Origin: Clostridium sp. OS1-26
GTDB lineage: Bacteria; Bacillota; Clostridia; Clostridiales; Clostridiaceae
Reading direction: 5' to 3'
Assembly (NCBI RefSeq): GCF_030915445.1
Contig: NZ_CP133264.1
Location: forward strand, 310,001 to 374,000
Length of the DNA stretch: 64,000 nt
Shown: positions 44,433 through 56,106 of the stretch, one piece after another
How positions within the stretch are numbered: position 1 is the first letter of the stretch
Layout of the letters: each line of letters opens with the position of its first letter
Notes under the pieces: model-generated
What the model saw: only the letters and a program-made list of their open reading frames with translations
The model's database searches: none
What the model was told of the DNA's origin: nothing
Made by a program: the position numbers and the translations under genes

Positions 44433-46460
44433 TTACAGTTTTAGCCTATCTACAACTATATCTCCTGACTCATCCAAGTAAGCATGTACATTTTTACTCG
44501 GCATATCTAACATAAACTCTCTTGTACCAACCGTAAATATTGTGTTCTGGTAAGCTACATCTACCCATATATGACCTTCTTTTTCAACTTCTATTCTTGT
44601 AGATACTCCTGCAGTACTGCCAACAACTTTACATTTAATTTCATTCTTAGCTTTTAATCGTCCTCCTCTTGCTACACTTTTATCTTGTATAAAATATATA
44701 TTACCATTTGCTGTTATATCAGATATGTATTCCCCTTTTCCAAGCATAACTACATCGCCAGAACTTTGTATAATAGAATCTTGGCTGTAAGCCAGCTTAA
44801 CACTTACTGGAAGAGCCAAAGTGGCCTTCAATGATTTAAGCTTGTCTTTTATACAGCTAATTATCCCATCCAACTCAGCATAGTGTTTTATGTTAATTGG
44901 TCCCATCCCCAAGAGTTTAGACTTCAAAAGAACAACTAATTCCTCTTCAGCATAATCTTCTTTCTGCATATTTAGGCTAGCGATTACATAAAAACATATT
45001 TTAGGCAGCATTTTAAATTTATTTTCAATGAGAATTTTTATTATTTCTCCATCTTTTTTGTTTTCCCCTAAAAGATTATATTTTTTTATTTCTTCTACTG
45101 CTGAAACTAAGTTACCTAATATTTCTCTAAGTTGTTCAATGTTGTTCAAAGCTTTTAGCTTTTCTACATCATCTCCTCCTCCATATATTTTACCAGCAAT
45201 TACATTTCCCTTTATAATAATATCTCCTCTTGCTCTTATTACCGCTCTTTCTACATCTTTTGCAATATCCACAAGGTTGCCGCTGTCAATCTCCATACCT
45301 TCTTTTACACTTCCATATACTATTACATCGCCAATAAACCTTATATTTCCTGTCTTTAAATCTACGTCTCCCTTAATGTCATGAACTGGATAAACGTAAA
45401 AAACATTGCTTTTCACGCAGGGCTTTCCGTCTATATCTGCTACTACTATATCTCCGTCTTTTATTGCAGCACCATTTCCAACCTTTATTTTTATTTTCTT
45501 ACCTATTTTATACTTTATTATTTTTCCTGTAACGTCACAACCATCTTGTCCATCATTTCCTGGATTCCTTATTGCAAGTATATCTCCTTTATGTACTGCT
45601 TCTACAGCTCCTATACTTTTAAAGTCAACATTGCCGCCTTTATCTTCCTGTAATTGTCTAAGCGCTTCTTCAAGTTTAAATTTTATTTCTATAAAATCAT
45701 CTTCTCCGTCGATTACCGGTTGTCCTTTTGCAATTAAGATCTTTTCTCTACAACCTTCAACACATTTTTTCAAGTTTTCTTCTATTATACCATAAACTAC
45801 ATTATTATTCGCTAATTCTTGCTTAACTTCTGACTCATTAAATTTAGGAGGATGAATTTCAGATTCTACTTCCACCTCTAATGTTAACTTTTTGCTCTTA
45901 TTCTTGTCTTTAAGCTTATATATATTTTGTGGTGTGTAAGTTACACTCGCATAAGCTTCCAGTTTATTATTATTGAGAGAAATATTTAATTCTCTTGTAG
46001 CTTTAGTTTCTTCAAAAATAACTACTATATTACTTTCTTCAAATACAGACTTCTGCCCACTTAACTCCACACCATCAACAATGACCTTTATGTTTTTATC
46101 TTTTAAAATAATACGTGCAGGATCTCCACCCTCTTTAGGGTTTGTAACTACTATTTTCCCTTGTATTATACTTACAGTTCCATCATTTTCATTTATCTCT
46201 ACATACTCTTCAATTTCATTGCTACTTTTTAAATCCTTATCTATTATTTCTAGTTTTTCTAAATTATAATTTTCGTCATCTTTTTTTCTTTCAATTTTCA
46301 TCTCATCTTCTAACTCTACTTGTATAGTTACTTTTTTTCTAAATAGTGATTTTTTCTGTTCTACAATTTCATATTTTAAACTTTCTTTGGATATGCCAAG
46401 CCCCTCACTGGCAGTTTCAATACATTTTTCCAATGAAGATTCCGTGTATAACTTTTTCAC
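44433..46460 (-). CDS. FapA family protein (DUF342)
   Basis: About 675 residues. The N-terminal 55 residues resemble a Jag-N domain (SLEKCIETASEGLGISKESL). A DUF342/FapA domain follows from about 190 (DKGGNVDFKSIGAVEAVHKG, GNPGNDGQDGCDVTGK-like IRNPGNDGQDGCDVTGKIIK), with beta-helical repeats (GDIIIKGNVIAGKIYGGGD). FapA proteins affect polar flagellar assembly in Vibrio; the role here is unproved. GTG at 46460 is chosen because GGGGGG lies 7 nt upstream. A sigma-D promoter lies about 150 bp upstream, so it leads the che operon. Confidence 0.8.
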   Translation of the reverse strand: MKKLYTESSLEKCIETASEGLGISKESLKYEIVEQKKSLFRKKVTIQVELEDEMKIERKKDDENYNLEKLEIIDKDLKSSNEIEEYVEINENDGTVSIIQGKIVVTNPKEGGDPARIILKDKNIKVIVDGVELSGQKSVFEESNIVVIFEETKATRELNISLNNNKLEAYASVTYTPQNIYKLKDKNKSKKLTLEVEVESEIHPPKFNESEVKQELANNNVVYGIIEENLKKCVEGCREKILIAKGQPVIDGEDDFIEIKFKLEEALRQLQEDKGGNVDFKSIGAVEAVHKGDILAIRNPGNDGQDGCDVTGKIIKYKIGKKIKIKVGNGAAIKDGDIVVADIDGKPCVKSNVFYVYPVHDIKGDVDLKTGNIRFIGDVIVYGSVKEGMEIDSGNLVDIAKDVERAVIRARGDIIIKGNVIAGKIYGGGDDVEKLKALNNIEQLREILGNLVSAVEEIKKYNLLGENKKDGEIIKILIENKFKMLPKICFYVIASLNMQKEDYAEEELVVLLKSKLLGMGPINIKHYAELDGIISCIKDKLKSLKATLALPVSVKLAYSQDSIIQSSGDVVMLGKGEYISDITANGNIYFIQDKSVARGGRLKAKNEIKCKVVGSTAGVSTRIEVEKEGHIWVDVAYQNTIFTVGTREFMLDMPSKNVHAYLDESGDIVVDRLKL

Positions 46461-46481
46461 AATTAATCCCCCCATAGTCAT

Positions 46482-46746
46482 TAATGTATGTTTTCTTTAA
46501 TTCATAATTTCAAAAAATTTTGCATCGCAAAATTTTCATTTTCTGAATTAGAGTATAAGTATTATCACAATTTATATTAAAGTTCTAAAATTGTCTAGCT
46601 ATTATATTATTATCGTTAACTTTTTCTTCCTCTTTATAAGACACTTTCTGGGCCATTGGTAATTAGTGGATTTCAGATTCATTATAACATGTCTATCTAT
46701 TGTTGTGAACTTATAGATAAAAAAAATAGACACTTGTTTCAAGCAT
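46482..46746. other. Intergenic region between the PTS gene and the FapA-che operon
   Basis: 265 bp without a gene. It holds the sigma-D promoter of the che operon (46610-46636), the PTS terminator, and a small palindrome ATTTTGCGATGCAAAAT around 46517-46534 on the minus strand. The long leader (about 145 nt from the promoter to the FapA start) is otherwise featureless. Confidence 0.6.
46610..46636 (-). promoter_or_regulatory. sigma-D promoter of the FapA-che operon
   Basis: Minus strand TAAA (46633-46636), 15 nt, AACGATAA (46610-46617). Confidence 0.65.
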
Positions 46747-46752
46747 CTATTT
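46717..46752 (-). terminator. Rho-independent terminator of the PTS gene
   Basis: Minus-strand AAATAGA..CTTG pairs with CAAG..TCTATTT around a short loop, with a 2-nt internal mismatch, followed by eight T. It overlaps the stop region of the permease gene. Confidence 0.85.
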
Positions 46753-48659
46753 TTTTATTATAGCTCTAGCTACTTTATTACCGACTTCTACATATCCAAA
46801 GCTTACATCTATGTCAGATATTTTATCCATACTTGTTATGATTATTGGTGAAACCATAGTTTTTACTTTTTTCTCAATTAATTCTTTATTGAAAGATATC
46901 ATTAAATCTCCTTTTTTAATTTTATCTCCTTGTTGTATGTATGTGGTAAATCCTTCCCCGTTTAATTTTACGGTGTCCACTCCAATATGTACTAATATCT
47001 CAATATCATCCTCAGTTTTTATTGCCACTGCATGCTTTGTAGGAAATAGAACTCTTACAGTTCCGTCAACGGGAGCATATACTCTATTATCTTGAGGTTT
47101 AACTGCGAATCCATCTCCAAGTATCTTTTCTGAAAATACAACATCTGGCACTTCTTCTAGTTTTATTATTTCTCCTTTTATAGGATTTGCAATTATAAGT
47201 TCCAAATTAGTATTATTTGTATATTCAGCACACTCTTCTATAGATTTTATATTCTTTAATAATTCACTAGTATCTTTTTCATGATATCCACTATTTGAAA
47301 TTATTGCCTTAATATCATCTTTGATGCTCTCAGCTTCCGTGCCATATATTATCTGTAAATTGTCTCCTACATCAAATATGCCAGAAGCACCAGTTACTTT
47401 TAATAATGCCTTATCTATAATTTTAGGATTTTTCAAAGTAAGTCTTAGTCTCGTGATACAAGAATCAAGCATATCTATATTATCTGCTCCACCTACAGCC
47501 TGTAGTATTAAAGCAGCTTTATTTGAAAAAGCCTCTTTAAATCGCAGAGGCTTTATTTCCTCTTCATCTTCCCTGCCTGGAGTCTTAACATTCCTGGCTT
47601 TAATTACAGTGTAAAACACAATAAAATATAACAAGAAATATGCTAACCCTACTGGCCATAAGAGTAGTGGATGCTGTGCAAAATTATAGCCAATCATATA
47701 ATCGATGGCTGACGCAGAAAATGTGTATCCTAATCTTATATGTAGAATACTAGTAACAATACCTGATGAAAAAGCGGCAATTACATGAAATACAAATAAA
47801 ATAGGGGCTACAAAAATGAAGGAAAATTCTATAGGCTCCGTTATCCCTGTTAAAAAGGACACAAAAGCTGCTGATAACATTATTCCCGCAACTTTTTTTC
47901 TATTTTCCGGCTTTGCTGCTGCTATCATAGCAAAAGCTGCCCCAGGAAGACCAAACATAAGTATTGGAAACTCTGATGCCATAAATATACCAGCTGTAGG
48001 GTCTCCATGAAAATATCTAGCCGCATCTCCAAAATATTTTACACCATCTGGCCCTATATATGATCCAAATTGATATAAAAATACTGGATAGTATATATGG
48101 TGTAATCCTACAGGAATCAGTAGCCTTTTTCCTGATGCGTAAAATGCTGGTCCTAAATAAGAAGAGGATGCCCACCTTGCAAATACATCTATATAGTACT
48201 GTATAGGTGGCCATATAATTATTCCCAATATTGAAAAAATAAGAACTGTAATAGAGGTAATTATAGGAACAAATCTCTTCCCTCCAAAAAACCTAATACT
48301 TGTGGAAGTCTAATATTATGATATCTATTGTACAAAACTGCGGCAATAATACCTACTATAATACCTCCAAATACTCCCATATTTACATGTGCAATATTTA
48401 CAACTCCTTCAAGAATTAGCTGACCAACTACGGCAGCTAGTGCTGCAACACCTTCTCCACCTGAAAAGCCAATAGCTACACCAACTGCAAATATCAATGG
48501 TAGGTTGCTAAATATAACGTCTCCAGCTTTGGCCATATATGGAATATTAAATAAATCTGGCTGACCAAACCTTAGCAAAAGCCCTGCTGCAGGAAGCACA
48601 GACACCGGCAGCATTAAGGACTTGCCTATCTTTTGAAGTACAGCAAATAGCTTTTTCAT
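46747..48659 (-). pseudogene. ptsG: PTS glucose-type IICBA permease, frameshifted
   Basis: A three-part permease taking up and phosphorylating glucose or a related sugar. The IIC membrane domain starts KKLFAVLQKIGKSLMLPVSV. The frame breaks at an A6 run on the plus strand (48286-48291): it ends VLGFLEGRD, while the next frame reads GGKRFVPIITSITVLIFSIL and continues through IIWPPIQYYIDVFARW. IIB has the phosphorylated Cys in DSCITRLRLTL near residue 410; IIA has the active His in EILVHIGVDTVKL near 565. Total about 637 residues, normal. The ATG at 48659 has AAGGAG upstream. N-acetylglucosamine (nagE) is an alternative substrate. It follows a GlcT-like antiterminator gene, which supports glucose. 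Confidence 0.85.
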
Positions 48660-48682
48660 ATTTTTCTCCTTAGTATCTGTTA

Positions 48683-49507
48683 TCATTCTGAAAGTCTCTT
48701 TAAATGCAACGCTATATATCCTATTTCATCTTCTGTTATTTTTACTGAAAATAAATCTTCTATTTTTAACGCTACCTTAACAGCAACACTATATTCTCTG
48801 TACATCTCTCTTTTTATTATATCAAGCAAGTCATTTTTTATAGGTTTATTCTTCTCAGCTCTTTCTATCATGAAGTTTATATGAGTTACTGTTCTTACAT
48901 ATCCTAAAGAGTTTTTTTCTAACTTTCTTCCTGTAAGCTTCTCTATTAAATCTAATACCTGACCTAATTTTTTAGTATAGGCTAAAGATTCTGACACATC
49001 CTTTTGTGTAAGTGCAGCCCTTATATGTAGACATATAAAACCAGCCTCATCTTCTGGAAGATTTGTATTGCATCTTTTGTTGATAAATAACACAGACCTA
49101 AGAGCTAATTTATATTCTGTAGGATATAATATGCTTAATTCGTTTTTAAAAGGATTTTCTATATTTAATCCCTTTTGTATCCTTTTTAACGCAAAACTTA
49201 TATGATCAGGCAAAGATACGTGCACTGCTTCATTCAGCTTAGTATTAAGTTCTCTCTCTACAAAATGTATTATTTCTTCTGAAAGACCAACAATACTGTT
49301 ATCTATACTTTGAAGCACTTTTTGGTAATTTTCTCCTATAGCAGCTGTCTTTTTTATAAAAACATTTTCAACTCTATCTTCTGGAATATTTTTACTTTTG
49401 GGAAAATCGAATCCTATACCTTTCCCAACTAATATAACTTCATCCCTATCTTTTTGTGCTATAACAACATTGTTATTCAATATTTTTTTTATCTTAAAGG
49501 ACTCCAT
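48683..49507 (-). CDS. glcT: BglG/GlcT family transcription antiterminator
   Basis: 274 residues. N-terminal RNA-binding CAT domain (KIKKILNNNVVIAQKDRDEV, residues 1-60) and two PRD domains with conserved His (SLPDHISFALKRI near 105, AGFICLHIRAAL near 160; VRTVTHINFMIERA near 210, IGYIALHLKRL near 268). It normally binds an RNA antiterminator before a PTS gene and is controlled by PTS phosphorylation. The permease gene starts 23 bp downstream. No terminator/RAT pair is visible in that gap, so any target must lie elsewhere. Confidence 0.9.
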   Translation of the reverse strand: MESFKIKKILNNNVVIAQKDRDEVILVGKGIGFDFPKSKNIPEDRVENVFIKKTAAIGENYQKVLQSIDNSIVGLSEEIIHFVERELNTKLNEAVHVSLPDHISFALKRIQKGLNIENPFKNELSILYPTEYKLALRSVLFINKRCNTNLPEDEAGFICLHIRAALTQKDVSESLAYTKKLGQVLDLIEKLTGRKLEKNSLGYVRTVTHINFMIERAEKNKPIKNDLLDIIKREMYREYSVAVKVALKIEDLFSVKITEDEIGYIALHLKRLSE

Positions 49508-49531
49508 TTAATTCACTCCAACCAAAAATTA

Positions 49532-50353
49532 TTAATCGAAACTTTTAATATCTTCTTGTACTACCTCATTATATTTTTTCATAATTTCTAAAATAGCTTT
49601 GTTATTTACTGAATTAAATTCTATGTCATCAACTCTGCTTATTGGTAAAACCTTAGGCGATGTACCAGAAATAAACATTCCCTCTAAATCCTTTACATCA
49701 CTATAATGAACATTTTTCTCCGAAACTTGAAATCCTATTTCAGTGCATAACTCCATTATAACAGCTCTTGTTATGCCTGGAAGCACATCCACTAGCGGTG
49801 CAGTTATTACATTATTTCCTTTAATCATAAATATATTTGATTTACTTCCCTCTGTTATATATCCTTTTTTATTTACAAGTATAGCTTCATATGCATTTTT
49901 TTCTTTTACCTCTTTATCAACCGCAGCTCTAAAATTTATATTTATAATTTTAGCATTTGGATTTTCTCTTTCTCCGTGATATAATACTGTCTTTACACCA
50001 TTTTTATAGTCTTCATCTCTAGGATAGTGATGTCTTACAAAGTAAGCAAAAAATGAGTTGACATTATCAAATTTAAATACAATTTTTACATTGCCTATGT
50101 CTATTTTATTTGATTCTATTAGTTCAAATATTTTATTTTTTATTTCATCCTTTGAAAACCATATTTGCAAATTAGTTATATTAGAGGAATTTTCAAGCCT
50201 AGTTAAGTGTTTGTGTAGAAATAAAGGTTTCCCATCTATTATTCTTATAACTTCATATAGCGACTTTCCACCTTTTAAAAGATTATCATCAAATTGCTCA
50301 CAAGCTTTTATCTCATTATTATATATATAATATTCATTTACACATTCACTCAT
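49532..50353 (-). CDS. Class IV aminotransferase (PLP)
   Basis: 273 residues. Fold-type IV PLP enzymes include branched-chain and D-amino-acid aminotransferases and 4-amino-4-deoxychorismate lyase. Visible are GGKSLYEVIRIIDGKPLFL at the start, the PLP-Lys in AAVDKEVKEKNAYEAILVN near residue 150, ITEGSKSNIFMIKGN and the phosphate-binding GITRAVIMELC. Substrate cannot be told by eye. It sits 24 bp before glcT and may be in the same transcript. Confidence 0.82.
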   Translation of the reverse strand: MSECVNEYYIYNNEIKACEQFDDNLLKGGKSLYEVIRIIDGKPLFLHKHLTRLENSSNITNLQIWFSKDEIKNKIFELIESNKIDIGNVKIVFKFDNVNSFFAYFVRHHYPRDEDYKNGVKTVLYHGERENPNAKIININFRAAVDKEVKEKNAYEAILVNKKGYITEGSKSNIFMIKGNNVITAPLVDVLPGITRAVIMELCTEIGFQVSEKNVHYSDVKDLEGMFISGTSPKVLPISRVDDIEFNSVNNKAILEIMKKYNEVVQEDIKSFD

Positions 50354-50388
50354 AAAATCGCTCCTTTCTTTGAGTTAAGAATTTCAAT

Positions 50389-51030
50389 CTATTTCCAATT
50401 AAGTATTCTTATCTTGTCATGATTCTTCTTATAATTTATAAGATAAGGATTGCCTACCAAATTAAATAAAGGTAGATCTGCTAAAGAATCTGAAAACATA
50501 TATGAATTTTTAAAGTCCACTTCTATATTTTCTTCCTTCAGTACTTCCATAAGTCTTCTTACTTTCTCTTCACCTTTACAGTTTTCTCCTGCCATTTTTC
50601 TGCTATATTTACCGCCTACACTTGTAAATCGAGTTCCAATTATTTTATCTACTTCTTTTATTTTGTATAATTCATTTAAATAAAATTCCGCTGAAGCAGA
50701 TATGAGATATACTTTATAACCTTCTGCTTTTAGCTTTCTCATAGTATCAATAGCGTCACTATATATTATTTTACTTAATCTTTTTTCGTAAAATTCTTCT
50801 ACTAACTCTTGCATTTTTTCTTCTTTTATTCCATCTATAAAAGCTATGAAGTTTTCCTTAGCAGTTTTTGAGTCCAATACCCTTACTGCATATAAAAATG
50901 CTGATATAACAGCTCTTGGTGCATGAATTATAAGTCTTGGGCTCTTTTTTATCATAAATGCATAAAACTCCATAAGGGTTTCTCGTTTAGTTAAAGTATA
51001 ATCTACGTCGAATATTGCTAACTTTTTCAA
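50389..51030 (-). CDS. HAD-IB family hydrolase (SerB-like)
   Basis: 213 residues. FDVDYTLTKRETL carries motif I (DxDxT), LISASAEFYL motif II, and MFSDSLADLPLFNLVG motif IV (SDSxxDxP). A helical cap is present. Family members dephosphorylate phosphoserine, other small phosphates or act as acyl-lyso-lipid enzymes; the substrate is unknown. Confidence 0.85.
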   Translation of the reverse strand: MKKLAIFDVDYTLTKRETLMEFYAFMIKKSPRLIIHAPRAVISAFLYAVRVLDSKTAKENFIAFIDGIKEEKMQELVEEFYEKRLSKIIYSDAIDTMRKLKAEGYKVYLISASAEFYLNELYKIKEVDKIIGTRFTSVGGKYSRKMAGENCKGEEKVRRLMEVLKEENIEVDFKNSYMFSDSLADLPLFNLVGNPYLINYKKNHDKIRILNWK

Positions 51031-51057
51031 CTTAACACCTCTTTAAATATAAGCTAA

Positions 51058-51120
51058 GAGTTAAGAATTAAGAGCTACAATTGATTTTTTGCTTAGTTAG
51101 AACGCTCTTAACTTTTAACT
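51058..51120. repeat. Imperfect inverted repeat between the HAD and DUF1292 genes
   Basis: Arms AGTTAAGAATTAAGAGC and GCTCTTAACTTTTAACT pair at 15 of 17 positions around a 28-nt spacer. Its sequence is related to the dispersed AGTTGAGA-type repeats elsewhere in the window. Confidence 0.55.
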
Positions 51121-51144
51121 GAAATAAATCATTAAGTCATAAAG

Positions 51145-51172
51145 AAAGTCGATGCATTCCTGCAACGACTTT
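51145..51172. terminator. Possible hairpin terminator near the DUF1292 stop
   Basis: AAAGTCG pairs with CGACTTT around a small inner TGCA stem. The minus-strand T tract is poor (CTTTATGACTT), so function is uncertain. Confidence 0.4.
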
Positions 51173-51180
51173 CAACTTTT

Positions 51181-51540
51181 TTATTCTTCTTCAGCCATTA
51201 ACTGTTCATAGTAAGCTGATACTTCTTCGAACTCTTCATCCTCTGGAATTACAAGTTCTCCCTCTTCACCTTCTCCTACTACTTTGAATAGGAATATTGA
51301 TCCGTTTTCTGGATGTTGAACTATAGCATATTCATTTTCTTTATATTCAAATCCGTCGATTACTTCGCATGGAACAACGTTTCCATCTTCATCCTCTAAA
51401 TCAACTATTAGAGTTTCATGTTCGCCACAGCCGCAGCCGCAATCTTCATGATCATGTTCGTGATTATGTTCACCACATCCACAACCTTTTTTTTCTTCTC
51501 CGCAGCCACAGCCACACTCATGTAAATTTTCCTTATCCAT
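51181..51540 (-). CDS. DUF1292 protein with Cys/His-rich N-terminal extension
   Basis: 119 residues. The C-terminal 75 residues are a DUF1292 domain (LIVDLEDEDGNVVPCEVIDG, YAIVQHPENGSIFLFKVVGE). The first 43 residues hold eight Cys and six His in CGCG and HxH clusters (ECGCGCGEEKKGCGCGEHN, then HEHDHEDCGCGCGEHE). Such a block should bind Zn, Cu or Ni. Function of DUF1292 is unknown. AGGAGG lies upstream. Confidence 0.85.
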   Translation of the reverse strand: MDKENLHECGCGCGEEKKGCGCGEHNHEHDHEDCGCGCGEHETLIVDLEDEDGNVVPCEVIDGFEYKENEYAIVQHPENGSIFLFKVVGEGEEGELVIPEDEEFEEVSAYYEQLMAEEE

Positions 51541-51644
51541 AGGATATTACCTCCTTTTACTGTTATGTTCTAATTTTAACCTTAATTCCACAATTTTAAA
51601 AGGTTTTTTTTAAATTTAAATAAATATTTTTAAAAAGTTAAGAG

Positions 51645-51668
51645 TAGACAATTCTCAACTCTCAACTA
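51645..51668. repeat. Dispersed AGTTGAGA-type repeat, reversed copy
   Basis: The minus strand reads AGTTGAGAGTTGAGAATTGT here, between the DUF1292 gene and the oxidoreductase terminator. It resembles the 31.28 kb copy. Confidence 0.45.
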
Positions 51669-51702
51669 AAAAGGCGAAGTGCCAAGCACTTCACCTTTTT
51701 TA
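51668..51702 (-). terminator. Rho-independent terminator of the oxidoreductase
   Basis: Minus-strand AAGGTGAAGTGC pairs with GCACTTCGCCTT (one G-U pair) around a 3-nt loop, followed by TTT. It ends just after the stop codon. Confidence 0.9.
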
Positions 51703-51704
51703 TA

Positions 51705-55247
<3,543 letters not shown>

Positions 55248-55251
55248 TTAA

Positions 55252-55277
55252 GATTAAGCAGTCGCTACTACTTAATC
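55252..55277. promoter_or_regulatory. Hairpin in the oxidoreductase leader
   Basis: Minus-strand GATTAAGTAG, loop TAGCGA, CTGCTTAATC: a 10-bp stem with one G-U pair, about 45 bp before the start codon. It may stabilise the mRNA or help control it; there is no T tract. Confidence 0.5.
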
Positions 55278-55404
55278 ATATATAGACATGTTAAATTAAT
55301 TTAATAATATTATTTTTCAAAACTGGTCATACCACCATACCACAAATAGCCTGTAAAATTGCACTTAAACATAAAGCTTTAAAATTAGATGGATCTATAA
55401 TTAA

Positions 55405-55500
55405 ACGATCATTTCAAAATCAGCACTCTGTGTAAGTGGCTATCACCAAATTAGCACTCTGTATAAGCGATCATATCAAAATCAAAATTTTAGATATGTG
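55405..55500. repeat. Repeat cluster A (30-32 bp degenerate units)
   Basis: Three adjoining units of the type GATCATTTCAAAATCAGCAC followed by TCTGTGTAAGTG; the third is cut after AAAATC. Cluster B, 350 bp away, has the same units. Confidence 0.75.
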
Positions 55501-55838
55501 CTTAATTGTAATATTAAACTGTAAATCAATTTTCTAATATTTATAGTAAACTGTTAACAGTAAGTCCTTTCTTTTTAAATTTACACCAATTCTTTTTATT
55601 TTGCAAGTTATTTTCCGAGTTATTTAAATTTACTCGCTTATTTAGCACAAAATAAACCTTAAAATGTTTTGATTCACCCTTGTTTTGGTCATATATTCAA
55701 AATAATTTTTTAACATTTTTAAATTTAATTTAAAATATTAAAAAACTCACCTCAATTACCTTAATATTTTTTGTGAAAATTATACCACTCTATTAATAAA
55801 ACTCCTTCTCCATACTGTCGAATGAGTACTAGCTGAGT

Positions 55839-55925
55839 AAACGACTATCTCCAAATCAGCACTCTGTGTAAGTGATCATCTCAAAATCAGCACGCTGTGT
55901 AAGTGACTATCACCAAATCATAGAT
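55839..55925. repeat. Repeat cluster B (30-32 bp degenerate units)
   Basis: Units with CAAATCAGCACTCTGTGTAA, then AAAATCAGCACGCTGTGTAA, then a partial CTATCACCAAATCA. Units alternate between GATCATnTCAAAATC and GACTATCnCCAAATC forms as in cluster A, so the pair of unit types seems to be the duplicated element. There are no unique spacers, so it is not CRISPR. Confidence 0.75.
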
Positions 55926-56051
55926 TTGGGATATCTACTTAAGATTTTGGATGCCTGCTCTTAATTACGCTATAAAAGCTATATTCTACATTTACCTCTT
56001 ATATTCCTTCTATTTTTTTAACATTAACACTTTTTTAACAATAGCTCAAAA

Positions 56052-56106
56052 GCTATATAGGGTTAGAAGTCCGAAAGTAACTTTCAGACTTCTAACCCTA
56101 TATAGC
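56052..56106. repeat. Near-perfect 55-bp inverted repeat at the murG 3' end
   Basis: Two 26-nt arms with one mismatch (GCTATATAGGGTTAGAAGTC, C, GAAAG, loop TAA, CTTTC, A, then the complement). It covers the last three murG codons. There is no T tract after it, so it may work by RNA stability or as an atypical terminator. Confidence 0.8.

Larger units (their letters stand above)
55278..56051. other. Long intergenic region between the oxidoreductase and murG
   Basis: About 770 bp with no credible gene. It contains the oxidoreductase promoter region (no clear -35/-10 by eye), two clusters of a 30-32 bp degenerate repeat, and a 12-bp palindrome ACTGTTAACAGT at 55550-55561. Otherwise it is plain AT-rich DNA. 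Confidence 0.6.

Noticed and set aside
55550..55561. Rex or other operator (palindrome ACTGTTAACAGT)
   Set aside because: It does not match TTGTTAA-N4-TTAACAA and lies about 340 bp before the nearest start codon with no promoter seen beside it.
55405..55925. CRISPR array
   Set aside because: The units touch each other without unique spacers, and no cas gene is present.
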